DNA from: Fen-178 sp963722575 | GTDB taxonomy: Bacteria; Acidobacteriota; Terriglobia; Bryobacterales; Bryobacteraceae | Assembly (NCBI GenBank): GCA_963722575.1 | Contig: CAVRNR010000006.1 | Location: 496,001-560,000, forward strand | Reading direction: 5' to 3' | DNA length: 64,000 nt | In this document: piece by piece, positions 35,948-43,663 of the stretch | Position numbering within the stretch: position 1 is the first letter of the stretch | How the letters are laid out: each line of letters begins with the position of its first letter | Made by a program: the position numbers and the translations under genes | The notes under the pieces: generated by a model | What the model saw: only the letters and a program-made list of their open reading frames with translations | Told to the model about the DNA's origin: nothing | The model's database searches: none

Positions 35948-35987
35948 CTGTGGGACCCCTGCGGCTTCCGCGCTACACTCGTTTGAG

Positions 35988-36515
35988 ATGACGCGCCCGG
36001 TCAACGCCGCTAACCTGCTCACGTTGCTTCGCTTCGTCCTGGTTCCCTTCGTCATCCTGGCCATTCTGGACGGCCGCCATACCCTGGCGCTGGCGCTGTT
36101 CTTCACCGCGGCACTCACCGACATCCTGGATGGCGCCGTGGCCCGCCGCTTTCGCCTCGCCACGCCGGCGGGCGCCTGGCTCGACCCGGTCGCGGACAAG
36201 TGCCTGTTGAGCGGAGCCTTTCTGGCGCTGGCCGGCGCCGGCATGATGCCATGGTGGTTGGTGGGGATCGTCTTCGGCCGCGATTTCTATATCCTGGCCG
36301 GGGCTGCAAGTGTAATGTTACTCACATCCGTCAGGCAGTTTCCTCCCAGCATTTGGGGAAAGGTATCCACCTTGGTCCAGATTCTCACGGTGGTGGTATC
36401 GATAGCCGGAGACGCGGGCGCGGCCAGAGTCATGCTTTGGCCCTGCGCGGCTTTCACCGTCTGGAGCGGGATCCATTACACCTGGCGCACGATTCAAGTC
36501 GCTCAAGTGCATTGA
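35988..36515 (+). CDS. CDP-alcohol phosphatidyltransferase (PgsA-like)
   Basis: This 175-residue membrane enzyme starts at ATG 35988. It has the full CDP-alcohol phosphatidyltransferase signature DG-x2-AR-x8-G-x3-D-x3-D in DILDGAVARRFRLATPAGAW followed by LDPVADK. The N-terminal NAANLLTLLRFVLVPFVI is typical of PgsA (phosphatidylglycerophosphate synthase). Four to five helices are predicted. PgsA is the best guess from length and N-terminus. Cardiolipin-synthase-like members of the family cannot be excluded. Confidence 0.88.
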   Translation: MTRPVNAANLLTLLRFVLVPFVILAILDGRHTLALALFFTAALTDILDGAVARRFRLATPAGAWLDPVADKCLLSGAFLALAGAGMMPWWLVGIVFGRDFYILAGAASVMLLTSVRQFPPSIWGKVSTLVQILTVVVSIAGDAGAARVMLWPCAAFTVWSGIHYTWRTIQVAQVH

Positions 36516-36573
36516 CGAGGTGTGCGCGGGGGAGTAGTCTAAAAGGGGGACGGGGCTTACGACGACTCGCTAC

Positions 36574-37128
36574 TTGCCGGCGCGACATTACCTCTGGCTG
36601 GGAATCACAGCCGGGGTGCTGGCCGTCTGCTCCGGATGGGTCGGATGGCAATCGCCGCTGGCGTTCATACCCGCGGCGCTGTTCGTGCTGACCGCCGCGT
36701 TCCTGTTCCTCATGGCATTGCGCCCCGCGGTCGAGATTCACGAAGGCTACCTCACCATCGGAAGGCGCATGATCCCCTGGATAGACATCCGGCGCCTCGA
36801 CCGCACCGGGTGGATCTCGCCGCTGATTGTCCGGATTACCCTGTTCGACGATTCGCGCCTGGTGCTGGTCTATTCCGGCGACCTGGATTCCTGCAACAGC
36901 CTGCTGCGGCATCTGCGGCGCCTCTCGCGGGATGCGCTCATCGACGGCATCCCGTACCGCCAGTATTGGGGTGAAGTGCTGGCCACCGGCGCGGAGCGCA
37001 AACCGGCGCCCCCGCCCCGCTATCGCATCCTCAAGCCGGAAGATGAGGCGGAGGTCGAGCGCCTGTACCAGCGCCTGAAAACGGTCGGGAATCTCGATCA
37101 GAAAAAGAACTCCACGGACGAGAAATAG
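36574..37128 (+). CDS. Membrane protein with PH-like domain, function unknown
   Basis: This 184-residue protein probably starts at TTG 36574. Two N-terminal helices (LWLGITAGVLAVCSGWVGW and FIPAALFVLTAAFLFLMAL) are followed by a strand-rich domain (VEIHEGYLTIGRRMIPWIDI, PLIVRITLFDDSRLVLVYSG) that resembles a bacterial PH domain, and a charged C-terminal tail. No enzyme motif was recognised. It lies just upstream of the YdcF-like gene and may be co-transcribed with it. Confidence 0.65.
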   Translation: MPARHYLWLGITAGVLAVCSGWVGWQSPLAFIPAALFVLTAAFLFLMALRPAVEIHEGYLTIGRRMIPWIDIRRLDRTGWISPLIVRITLFDDSRLVLVYSGDLDSCNSLLRHLRRLSRDALIDGIPYRQYWGEVLATGAERKPAPPPRYRILKPEDEAEVERLYQRLKTVGNLDQKKNSTDEK

Positions 37129-37131
37129 TTC

Positions 37132-37746
37132 GTGGCCCGCCCTGGTTTCCTCCGCCTTAAGTTATTGGCCGCGTGCCTGGTTCTGGCGGCCGCTGCCATC
37201 CTCAGCCGTTCGCTATGGCTTCCGGTGCTCGGCTACGCGCTGGTGCACGACGACGGCCCGGCCAAGGCCGACATCGCCGTGGTGCTGGCCGGAGACTACG
37301 AGGGGCATCGCATCGAGAAGGCCGCGGAGTTGATCCGCGAGGGCTATGTTCCGGCCGCGCTGATCAGCGGTCCGCGCGGTTTCTACGGCGGGCACGAGAG
37401 CGATTACGCCATCGCTTATGCCGTCCGCCAGGGCTTTCCGGCGCAGTGGTTCATTGCGCTGCCGCATTCGGCGCTCAGCACGCGGGAGGAAGCCCGCGTT
37501 GTGCTGGCCGAGCTGCGGCGCCGCAACGTGCGGAGTTTCCTGCTGGTCACCAGCGACTACCACAGCGCCCGCGCGCGGCGCATTTTCCTGGCCGCCGAGC
37601 GCGCCATGGGCGGCGGTCCCACCATGCGCACGGTGACGGCCCCCGGCGAGTACTTCCACCCCGATTCCTGGTGGCGCAACCGCGAAGGGCAGAAGACCGT
37701 TTTTTTTGAGTGGTCGAAAACCGTCGCCACCGCTCTCGGCCTTTGA
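37132..37746 (+). CDS. YdcF/SanA-like (DUF218) membrane-anchored protein
   Basis: This 204-residue protein starts at GTG 37132, 3 bp after the preceding stop. One N-terminal helix (LLAACLVLAAAAILSRSL) anchors a DUF218 domain: ADIAVVLAGDYEGHRIEKAA, PAALISGPRGFYGG, HSALSTREEARVVLAEL and SFLLVTSDYHSARARRIFLA. Family members (YdcF, SanA, ElyC) are linked to envelope maintenance, and some bind SAM. The exact activity is unknown. Confidence 0.85.
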   Translation: MARPGFLRLKLLAACLVLAAAAILSRSLWLPVLGYALVHDDGPAKADIAVVLAGDYEGHRIEKAAELIREGYVPAALISGPRGFYGGHESDYAIAYAVRQGFPAQWFIALPHSALSTREEARVVLAELRRRNVRSFLLVTSDYHSARARRIFLAAERAMGGGPTMRTVTAPGEYFHPDSWWRNREGQKTVFFEWSKTVATALGL

Positions 37747-37970
37747 CCATGCGGGCAAGCTGGGCCGATTCGCCGGATGCGAGGACCCAGGCGCTCGACA
37801 GGGATACCCGAACATGATCTTCACGCCACACAGCGGTGGATTCTCGCCCGAACGCCAGATCCGTCACATGTCACTGCTGGCCGCTGATGAACGTGGTCGA
37901 CAAAGTACGCGGTTACTGAACGCCGCGGCAATTGTGGCGCATACTTTTTGGCATGCCAGACACGATCCAT

Positions 37971-38102
37971 GAATTGTGGGGCAGGATTGCATCCTGCGCG
38001 CCGGTTTTCAACCGGCGCCGGTCGTTCTGTTTACAAGCGATTCGGGCGGATTACCAACCCGCCGGACCCAGAGGGTACCCCTGCAAACCTGCCCCACAAT
38101 TC
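37971..38102 (+). mobile_element. MITE-like 132-bp element with 15-bp terminal inverted repeats
   Basis: GAATTGTGGGGCAGG (37971-37985) and CCTGCCCCACAATTC (38088-38102) are exact inverted repeats. Inside, next to the left end, is GATTGCATCCTGCG and then a hairpin (CGCCGGTT-TTC-AACCGGCG). The same left end, TGTGGGGCAGGATTG(C/T)ATCC, recurs at 56864-56887 in hisD. It codes for nothing and would need a transposase in trans. Confidence 0.65.
38061..38083 (+). repeat. 23-bp repeat family, diverged copy inside the MITE-like element
   Basis: GCCGGACCCAGAGGGTACCC plus CTG matches 19 of 23 positions of the queG copy. It lies 4 nt before the right part of the MITE-like element, which suggests that the 23-bp family may derive from, or travel with, such elements. 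Confidence 0.5.
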
Positions 38103-38156
38103 TTGCCGGATTCCAAGTTCTGGGAAAAGTATGCGGTGTTGCGCTCTCAGCGTGCC

Positions 38157-38184
38157 GTGTCCGCACTCGTGCGGACACGTTTTC
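38157..38184 (+). terminator. Perfect 11-bp hairpin followed by TTTT
   Basis: CGTGTCCGCAC (38157-38167) pairs with GTGCGGACACG (38170-38180) around a 2-nt loop, then TTTT. It could terminate read-through from the YdcF-like gene before brnTA, although the loop is very short. Confidence 0.45.
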
Positions 38185-38341
38185 CGCGCCGCGAAGCACG
38201 CGTGCGCCACGCACTTCAACCGCCAGTCGCTTGGCCGCCCCCGGCAAGGTCCTGTGAGAGCCACGCCCCTCATGCCAGAGCGGACTTCTATGCCGCCGTC
38301 AACTTCACTGGCTGTGCGTAATGCGGCCCGCCGGCCCGCTC

Positions 38342-38361
38342 GTATACGATGGTCGTATACT
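38342..38361 (+). promoter_or_regulatory. brnTA promoter/operator
   Basis: Two GTATAC palindromes (38342-38347, 38355-38360) lie 13 bp apart. The second overlaps a -10 box TATACT (38356-38361), which stands 6 nt before the GTG of brnT. Binding of BrnA here would block transcription. Confidence 0.5.
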
Positions 38362-38367
38362 GAATTT

Positions 38368-38685
38368 GTGGCGGCACTGGATCCGTTGGAGAATTGCCTC
38401 GGGTTTGACTGGGACGACGCCAATACCCACAAGAACTGGGAACGGCATCGGGTGGCTCCAGAGCAGGCCGAGGACGTATTCTTTCATGCGCCACTCGTGG
38501 TCCGCAGAGATTTTCGCCATTCGAAGAGGGAGAAGCGATACTACGCCCTCGGGCAGACTGGTGCGGGCCGGCGGTTGTTCGTAGCCTTCACTGTCAGGCG
38601 GAAGCTCATACGAGTGATTTCGGCCAGAGACATGAACCGGAACGAAACGGAGACCTATGAGAGATATGAAGAAGAAACTTCCTGA
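38368..38685 (+). CDS. brnT: BrnT-type ribonuclease toxin
   Basis: This 105-residue protein starts at GTG 38368. It shows the BrnT pattern FDWDDANTHKNWERHRVAPE, then QAEDVFFHAPLV, KREKRYYALGQTGAGRRLFV and IRVISARDMNRNETETYE, with the Arg/Asp residues of the RelE-like ribonuclease fold. BrnT halts translation and is neutralised by BrnA. The mRNA is likely to be leaderless. Confidence 0.88.
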   Translation: MAALDPLENCLGFDWDDANTHKNWERHRVAPEQAEDVFFHAPLVVRRDFRHSKREKRYYALGQTGAGRRLFVAFTVRRKLIRVISARDMNRNETETYERYEEETS

Positions 38686-38941
38686 ATTCAAAAACGAAGA
38701 CGATGAAAGGAAATTCTGGGCCACCGCGGATTCGACGGAGTACGTGGATTGGCAAGCGGGAAAGCGCAAGAACCTCGTCCACCTGAGACCGTCTCTGAAG
38801 ACGATATCACTGCGCCTTCCGGTCTCCATGATTGAGGATCTCAAAGTACTGGCGAATCGGCGCGACGTTCCGTACCAGTCTCTGCTCAAGGTCTTCCTGG
38901 CCGAGCGCCTGGCGCGCGAGCGCCAGCCGCGGCAGGAATAG
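38657..38941 (+). CDS. brnA: BrnA-type antitoxin
   Basis: This 94-residue protein overlaps the end of brnT by 29 nt. The N-terminal part (LPEFKNEDDERKFWATADST and YVDW) and the C-terminal ribbon-helix-helix (TISLRLPVSMIEDLKVLANR, then VPYQSLLKVFLAERL) match BrnA/CopG antitoxins. The ribbon-helix-helix would bind the operator upstream of brnT. A second ATG at 38666 is an alternative start. Confidence 0.88.
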   Translation: MRDMKKKLPEFKNEDDERKFWATADSTEYVDWQAGKRKNLVHLRPSLKTISLRLPVSMIEDLKVLANRRDVPYQSLLKVFLAERLARERQPRQE

Positions 38942-39009
38942 CGGCTGAATCGCCAGGCTGCCTCGCCAGGAACCGCGCGGCGTCATCCCTGGGTTTCGAC
39001 GCGTGATAT

Positions 39010-39137
39010 GTGGTCCTGTTCGATGATGGGGGCACGCACGGGCTGGCGCTGCTCGACCGCATCGCCAACCGCCGCGCGCTGCTGGTTCTGGACGCCGTGG
39101 CGCCGGGAGCGGAGCCTGGAACCGTTCACGTTCTGGG
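39010..39137 (+). pseudogene. Internal fragment of a [NiFe]-hydrogenase maturation protease (HyaD/HupD-like)
   Basis: The plus-strand frame reads FDDGGTHGLALLDRIANRRA, then LLVLDAVAPGAEPGTVHVL, which matches the central strands of HyaD/HupD endopeptidases (DGGTxGLxLL, LLVLDAV, PGTV). The N-terminal GxGN motif and the C-terminus are missing. At about 39137 the sequence changes to the reverse complement of an MFS gene fragment. It is a gene relic, perhaps from the hydrogenase locus that also left hypDE at 49-51 kb. Confidence 0.5.
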
Positions 39138-39395
39138 TGAGCATCGGGAGCTTGCGCTGATTGAGGCGGTCCGCGGCCGATCCCGTCCAGGGCAGGAGCA
39201 GAAGTTGCGGGGCGAACTGCAGACCCATCACAATACCCAGCGCTGACGCATCGTGATGGGTTGCGTCAGCACAAGCCAGCCCTGAGCGACGCGCTGCATC
39301 CAAGTAGCGACGTTGGAAACCAGGCCGCCAGCCGTCCACATGCGGAAGCTGAAGCTTCTCAGGGAGCGAAAGGTGCCGGCCACTCGATTCTTCAT
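39120..39395 (-). pseudogene. Frameshifted N-terminal fragment of an MFS exporter
   Basis: From ATG 39395 the frame reads MKNRVAGTFRSLRSF, then RMWTAGGLVSNVATWMQRVA and QGWLVLTQ. A frameshift near 39250 moves the homology to another frame: THHDASALGIVMGLQFAPQL, then LLPWTGSAADRLNQRKLPML. This is the start of an EntS-like MFS exporter with its first helices. It stops near 39120-39137, where the hydrogenase-protease fragment begins. The ATG overlaps the upstream gene stop (ATGA), so it was once the last gene of the operon starting at 40302. Confidence 0.65.
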
Positions 39396-39721
39396 GGGCG
39401 CGCCGGCGTGTTGCCCCCATGGAACTGGCCGAAGTGACGCGCCGAAAAGATGCTGATGAGCAGCGCGCCCAGGCCGAACGCAAGGATGTGGCTTGTTGCC
39501 CGCGGATGGAAAGCGCCGACGTGCGCGACGAGCAGATACCCAACTACCGCGTTGAAAAATCCCCAAACAACGTTGACCGTTGCAGAGGAGAGCCCTTGGC
39601 CGGGCGGTTTTGCAAAGGGACTTTGAAAGGGGCGTCCCATTGTGCCGGCGACAAAGTGAGGGATGGCGTTTGCCGCAAAAACGCCCCCAAAGAAGTACGA
39701 GACAAGCCAAAGCCAATTCAT
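39392..39721 (-). CDS. Small membrane protein
   Basis: This 109-residue protein starts at ATG 39721, overlapping the hydrolase stop by 4 nt. Three hydrophobic segments are visible (WLWLVSYFFGGVFAANAIPH, VNVVWGFFNAVVGYLLV, ILAFGLGALLISIFSA). FFGGVFAANAIPHFVAGTMG is a conserved opening that I know from uncharacterised bacterial membrane proteins. It lies between a hydrolase and the MFS remnant; its role is unknown. Confidence 0.75.
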   Translation of the reverse strand: MNWLWLVSYFFGGVFAANAIPHFVAGTMGRPFQSPFAKPPGQGLSSATVNVVWGFFNAVVGYLLVAHVGAFHPRATSHILAFGLGALLISIFSARHFGQFHGGNTPARP

Positions 39722-40302
39722 GATGCAGCGTTCCTTTCTTCCGACAATTCTTCGAGAAGCGAGATGACTTCCTTCGTCCACCCTGTCTCACCGACACGAG
39801 GGAAGACGTTTCTGATGCTGTACTCGTGCGCCTCCTCGCGGATATCGGTCATTGCATCGAATGCGAGGGTCACATTGAACCCCTGCTCGTAGGCCTGGCG
39901 GGCAGTTGCCTCAACGCCACCGGATGTCGCCACTCCGGTCACAACCACCTGGGTAACGCCTCGCTCCTTGAGCTGGCGTTCAAGATTTGTTGTTGCGAAT
40001 GCGCCCCAGCTTCGCTTCGTGACGACAATATCGCTCGGTTGCTGATCCAGCTCCGGCAGAAGGTCGGTCCATCCCTCGGAAAACGATGCGTTGCTGCGCG
40101 GACCCCGTTCCGTCCGGCCCGGCGCCCGTCCCGCCACATTGACCAGCACGACTGGGAGGTTCTTCGCGCGGAAAACATCTATTAACGCGCGCGTCCGGTC
40201 AATGACCTCGCCGATGGGATGAATGAAATTCCCGTTGACGATGCCTTTCTGCAGATCAATGACGATCAACGCGGTGTTGGGGTCAAGAGTAGTAAGCGGC
40301 AT
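39718..40302 (-). CDS. Isochorismatase-family hydrolase lacking the catalytic Cys
   Basis: This 194-residue protein starts at ATG 40302. The fold motifs are present: TALIVIDLQKGIV (catalytic Asp), VTKRSWGAFATTNLERQL (Lys) and VVVTGVATSGGVEATARQAY. In cysteine hydrolases the last block has a Cys where this protein has Gly, as in a non-cysteine subgroup, so the reaction is uncertain. It is the first gene after marR and precedes a membrane protein and an MFS remnant, a context typical of MarR-controlled detoxification operons. Confidence 0.85.
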   Translation of the reverse strand: MPLTTLDPNTALIVIDLQKGIVNGNFIHPIGEVIDRTRALIDVFRAKNLPVVLVNVAGRAPGRTERGPRSNASFSEGWTDLLPELDQQPSDIVVTKRSWGAFATTNLERQLKERGVTQVVVTGVATSGGVEATARQAYEQGFNVTLAFDAMTDIREEAHEYSIRNVFPRVGETGWTKEVISLLEELSEERNAAS

Positions 40303-40359
40303 AGGGTTCTTCTCCTCGGATACAAAGTTGACATGGGTAAGAAGCATGACGCAGTGGGT

Positions 40360-40812
40360 TCAATCCTCAACAAGCCGCGTAAGCAGTTCGAGTGCCGCCC
40401 GAAGCTTCTCCTGCTCGTGAGCAGAAAGCTTCTGTGAGATGGTCGTGGTCAGCCAGTCCTGTCTCGCGGCCCTGCCCTCCTGAAGCGACTTCAGGCATTT
40501 GGGCGTGAGAGACATCAGAGTTTGCCGCCCGTCGCTCGGGTCAGGTGCACCACTGACCAGGCCGGCTTCCTGCAGCGACGTCACCACAGCGCTCATGGAT
40601 TGTGGACGCATGCCTTCCGCTCGCGCCAGACTTGAAACCGTAGCCGAACCATCCTTTTCGAGTTGAAGAAGAACAGAGATCTGTGACGGCGTCAGATCGC
40701 TGCGTCCCCCATGCTCGCGTAAACGCCGCTTGAGCTTACCGCATACCGTACGGATCTCGGCAGCAAGCGTCGAAGCGAGCCCGGTCTGAGTAGAAGACTT
40801 TCGATTGCTCAC
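40360..40812 (-). CDS. MarR-family transcriptional regulator
   Basis: This 150-residue protein starts at GTG 40812. The winged-helix DNA-binding domain reads LTPSQISVLLQLEKDGSATV, SSLARAEGMRPQSMSAVVTS and the wing DPSDGRQTLMSLT. It is 57 bp upstream of the hydrolase gene and should repress that operon and itself, with release by a small ligand. Confidence 0.9.
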   Translation of the reverse strand: MSNRKSSTQTGLASTLAAEIRTVCGKLKRRLREHGGRSDLTPSQISVLLQLEKDGSATVSSLARAEGMRPQSMSAVVTSLQEAGLVSGAPDPSDGRQTLMSLTPKCLKSLQEGRAARQDWLTTTISQKLSAHEQEKLRAALELLTRLVED

Positions 40813-41115
40813 CAGATCAATATATCATATCTACAGATAAACTGTAAAGGTTAACTGCACACACGCTCAGCCGCCACCTTAGTCGAGATCGCACGCGCAT
40901 GGCCGGTCTGCGACGCTAGTCCTTATAAACGCCCCTGGTTCCGGCGATCCAACTTGCCACGGAGCCGGCGCCCCGGACGGCGTACGTCTGCATTCCTGTA
41001 GAGAACAGCCCTTGCCACCATTGGCCGGCGCCGTAGCGCCGCATCCGCCGTGATCCCGCGCCGGCCACGCAAGGTATCGTTATGGCGAGCGGCGATCTTG
41101 GCGGCATAGGTCCCG
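40813..41115. other. Spacer between marR and the second HicAB
   Basis: Apart from the marR promoter region no gene is supported. A minus-strand frame of 63 codons (40916-41107) contains a faint resemblance to the last helix of FtsX-type permeases, too weak to call. Confidence 0.4.
40828..40839. promoter_or_regulatory. Candidate MarR operator
   Basis: TATCT-AC-AGATA is a short palindrome 16 bp upstream of the marR start, within an AT-rich stretch (TATATCATATCTACAGATAA) that should hold the promoter. Confidence 0.4.
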
Positions 41116-41544
41116 CTAAGCGGCTTCCCGGATTTCGACGGCCAGGCGTTTGCCGAGCACACGGAATGCCGCTTCGAGCTGATCGAGCCGGGAGGCGTGG
41201 AGCAGGTCGAGCAAGCGGTCCACCTGGGGGAGATGCCAGTTCAGGCGGCGTGCGAGTTCGGCTTTTCCCACGCGATTGGCGCGCATGGTGGAATACAGCG
41301 CCAGTTTCGCTTCACTCAAGGCAGGCAGGATTACGGCTTTACCCCGCGGCTTCACTGGCGAAGGTTTGGGAATGTCGCGGCGATCCTCAACGTACATGCT
41401 CAGGGCGCTTTCGAGTGCGTCCACGGCTTGCATGAGCGCTTCGTCGGCATCCTCGCCGAAGGTATTGGCTTCGGGAACATCGGGGAATTCCACCCGCATG
41501 GTTCCGTTCGTATCGCGTTCCAGGATGACCGGGTATCGCAACAT
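41116..41544 (-). CDS. hicB: HicB-type antitoxin (second HicAB pair)
   Basis: This 142-residue protein starts at ATG 41544. The HicB domain reads YPVILERDTNGTMRVEFPDV, then EANTFGEDADEALMQAVDAL and SALSMYVEDRRDIPKPSPV. The C-terminal part carries a helix-turn-helix-like stretch (VGKAELARRLNWHLPQVDRL) instead of the ribbon-helix-helix seen in the first copy (26529-26897), so the two systems belong to different HicB subtypes. Confidence 0.88.
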   Translation of the reverse strand: MLRYPVILERDTNGTMRVEFPDVPEANTFGEDADEALMQAVDALESALSMYVEDRRDIPKPSPVKPRGKAVILPALSEAKLALYSTMRANRVGKAELARRLNWHLPQVDRLLDLLHASRLDQLEAAFRVLGKRLAVEIREAA

Positions 41545-41554
41545 GATGTCTCCT

Positions 41555-41734
41555 CTATTTCAGGCCAAGGTCCTTCCTGATCTTCTTCTCCAGCCCTTTG
41601 CCGATCTCCTTTTTCCCGTGCATCGGCAAGATGGTGGAATGCCTGCCAAGCCGAACTTTGAGGTGGCTGCCTTGTGCGGGGGAGAACGAGCATCCTTGCT
41701 GTTCCAGCCATCTCCTGAATTCGCTGCTTGTCAC
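41555..41734 (-). CDS. hicA: HicA-type mRNA interferase toxin (second pair)
   Basis: This 59-residue protein starts at GTG 41734 (TSSEFRRWLEQQGCSFSPAQ). The catalytic His lies in GSHLKVRL. The tail STILPMHGKKEIGKGLEKKI is standard for the YcfA/HicA family. It precedes hicB by 10 bp. A start five codons further upstream is possible but would lie inside the -10 box. Confidence 0.88.
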   Translation of the reverse strand: MTSSEFRRWLEQQGCSFSPAQGSHLKVRLGRHSTILPMHGKKEIGKGLEKKIRKDLGLK

Positions 41735-41740
41735 AATCCT

Positions 41741-41781
41741 AGAATACAACAGGAATGTTGCGTTTTTAACAGACCTGTTGT
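41741..41781 (-). promoter_or_regulatory. Promoter and operator of the second hicAB
   Basis: On the minus strand TTAAAA and TATTCT (41741-41746) are 17 bp apart, and TATTCT is 6 nt from the GTG of hicA. The inverted repeat ACAACAGG (41746-41753) / CCTGTTGT (41774-41781) frames this promoter and is the likely HicB binding site. Confidence 0.55.
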
Positions 41782-42103
41782 GTTAAGGCGGGAAAGTTCG
41801 CCGATAGGTGAATCCCATGCCCCGCTCCGCGGCCCGCTATTTACCAGGCTAGCGTCTTCAATCCCGGCACCTAAGCGAAATGCGCGTCCCTGGTTGCCAA
41901 CGGCAAATCGAGAGGGATCACAACTCTTACCCTACTCCGGCCCGACCGCCCTGGCAAGCAACCCCGCGAGTTGAACCATCGACAACCCGATCCGGTGCGA
42001 GGGTAGCCCCTCTTATCCCAGAGCGATCTTGAGCACAATCGCGCGGCGGTGAAACGAACAGCCAGCGCGGCGAGGCGGGAGTTGGCAGGGAGCCGTCGCA
42101 CGG
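41782..42103. other. Spacer upstream of the second hicAB
   Basis: No gene is supported. A 24-nt stretch at 42019-42042 resembles the 3' end of the fucosidase gene at 47591, which may be a relic of another GH29 gene. Confidence 0.4.
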
Positions 42104-43663
42104 TCATGGCAATGGCGCCGTTTCAGGTTTGAGCAGGCTGGAGACTCCGTCGGCTGCATGGCCCAGCGCGCGGGCCAGGCTCAATTTCGCCAAATTGTGA
42201 GCGAAGACGCTGTCGATCAGGTCCAATTGCGCGCTGGCGACCGTCTGTTGCGCCTGCACAACCTCCACCGTATTGATCACCCCGGCTTCCATGCGCGCGC
42301 GCGCCATCTCCAGGGTTTCCTGGGCAACCTGCACGTTCTTGCGCGCCACCTCGACCTGTCCGGCGGCGGCTTCCAGATCGAGGCAGGCCTGGCGAACCTG
42401 GGCCTCGATCTGGCTTCGCGTGTCGTCCAACTCGGCCTGGCGCTGCGCCAGCACCGCTTCGGCCTGTGCAATGTCGCCCGCGGTTCGCCCACCTTGCCAT
42501 AGCGGAATAGCGAGAGTGCCGACCAGGGCGAAGGCTCCGTGCGATTGAGCCGGATTGGTGCCGATCACCTGGTAGTCGCCGCTGACCGCGACCGACGGCA
42601 GGCGCTGGGCGCGCGCAGCCGACAGGGCCTTCCTGGCTGCCTCCACCTGGGATTGGGCGGATTTGAGGTCGGCGCGCTGTTGTTCGGCCTGGGCCACGGC
42701 GGCATCCACACTCTGGAGAGGCGCCGGGCTGAAGGGGAAGCTATCGGTAAGCTGATAGCCGGCATTGGGCGCAAGGCCCGTGAGCCGCGCCAGGTTGATC
42801 TTTTGTTTGGCGAGATCGTTGCGCAGCGTAATGATCTGCTGTTGTTGGGTGAGCGTCCGTACCTGGCTTTGGTCGACATTGAGCCGTCCCAGAACGCCCT
42901 CGGTGTGTTGTTCGCTGGATTGATGGAAGACCGCATTGGCGGTGTCGAGTTGCGATTGCGCGGCGTCCACGCGGGCTTGGGCGGCAAGCACCTGCAAATA
43001 AGCGCCGCCCACCGCCAGCGTGATGAGATCGCGCGCATCCTGCAGGCTGAATTGGCTGGCACGCGCGGTGGCCTGCGCGGCGCGGTAGTTATCGACCGCG
43101 GTCAGGTTCGCCACGGTCTGGCTGAGGCTGGCCTGGAGGCTGAAGTAGTTGAACGGACCCGCGATGGTGGGAATGCGGAAGCCGGGCACGCTGATGCGCA
43201 GTCCCATCGCGGCCAGATCGTTTTGCTGCACGGTTTCGCTGAGATTGCCGTTGATGTTCGGCAGCAGGGCGCTACGGGCCACCGTCACCTGCGCGCCGGT
43301 TTGACGCACGGTTTGCGCCAGCCCCACCGCGCCCAGGTTGTAGGCCAGGCCGCGCTGGAGCGCCTCCTGCAACGACAGCTTGCCGGAAAAAGGCATGGCC
43401 GTGGTGCTGCGCGTGCTGCCGCTGTAAGGCCCGGAAATCTGCACGCTGGGGTTCAGGGTGTTGACGCTGGTGGTGGTCCCCGGAACGGGCAGTTCGGTGG
43501 CGCCGACCGAGCCGCCCTGGTTGTTGCGGCCCGAGGCCGGCAAGACGGCCGCGGACGGGCCTGAGGCGCCGCCGGACGGAGCCTGTGCGAAGGCGCTGCC
43601 CGCGGCCGCCAGAAGGGTCAAAAACACGACGCTGCCGAATGGTTTCATGGCATCTCTCGTCAT
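42104..43663 (-). CDS. TolC-family outer-membrane efflux protein
   Basis: This 519-residue protein probably starts at ATG 43663, overlapping the marR stop (ATGA). ATG 43648 is an alternative. The signal peptide ends at ...TLLAAAGSAFA. Two internally similar halves of coiled-coil helices are visible, for example LITLAVGGAYLQVLAAQARV and ARARMEAGVINTVEVVQAQQ, with PLWQGGRTAGDIAQAEAVLA between them, as in the TolC/OprM fold. It should form the outer-membrane duct for the HlyD/ABC exporter encoded upstream in the same operon. Confidence 0.9.
   Translation of the reverse strand: MTRDAMKPFGSVVFLTLLAAAGSAFAQAPSGGASGPSAAVLPASGRNNQGGSVGATELPVPGTTTSVNTLNPSVQISGPYSGSTRSTTAMPFSGKLSLQEALQRGLAYNLGAVGLAQTVRQTGAQVTVARSALLPNINGNLSETVQQNDLAAMGLRISVPGFRIPTIAGPFNYFSLQASLSQTVANLTAVDNYRAAQATARASQFSLQDARDLITLAVGGAYLQVLAAQARVDAAQSQLDTANAVFHQSSEQHTEGVLGRLNVDQSQVRTLTQQQQIITLRNDLAKQKINLARLTGLAPNAGYQLTDSFPFSPAPLQSVDAAVAQAEQQRADLKSAQSQVEAARKALSAARAQRLPSVAVSGDYQVIGTNPAQSHGAFALVGTLAIPLWQGGRTAGDIAQAEAVLAQRQAELDDTRSQIEAQVRQACLDLEAAAGQVEVARKNVQVAQETLEMARARMEAGVINTVEVVQAQQTVASAQLDLIDSVFAHNLAKLSLARALGHAADGVSSLLKPETAPLP

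Larger units (their letters stand above)
37747..38367. other. Repeat-rich spacer before brnTA
   Basis: No gene is supported. It holds a 132-bp MITE-like element (37971-38102), a copy of the 23-bp repeat family inside it (38061-38083), an 11-bp perfect hairpin followed by TTTT (38157-38184) and the brn promoter. The long plus-strand frame that covers part of it ends as BrnT, but its first 140 codons run through the repeat and do not look like protein. Confidence 0.6.

Noticed and set aside
37948..38685. A 245-codon version of brnT with a long N-terminal extension
   Set aside because: The extension runs through the MITE-like element and a hairpin. BrnT proteins are about 90-105 residues, and a -10 box lies just before the internal GTG.
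40916..41162. Possible remnant of an FtsX/MacB permease C-terminus on the minus strand
   Set aside because: The resemblance is limited to one short hydrophobic stretch (TYAVRGAGSVASWIAGTRG) and no family motif can be confirmed.
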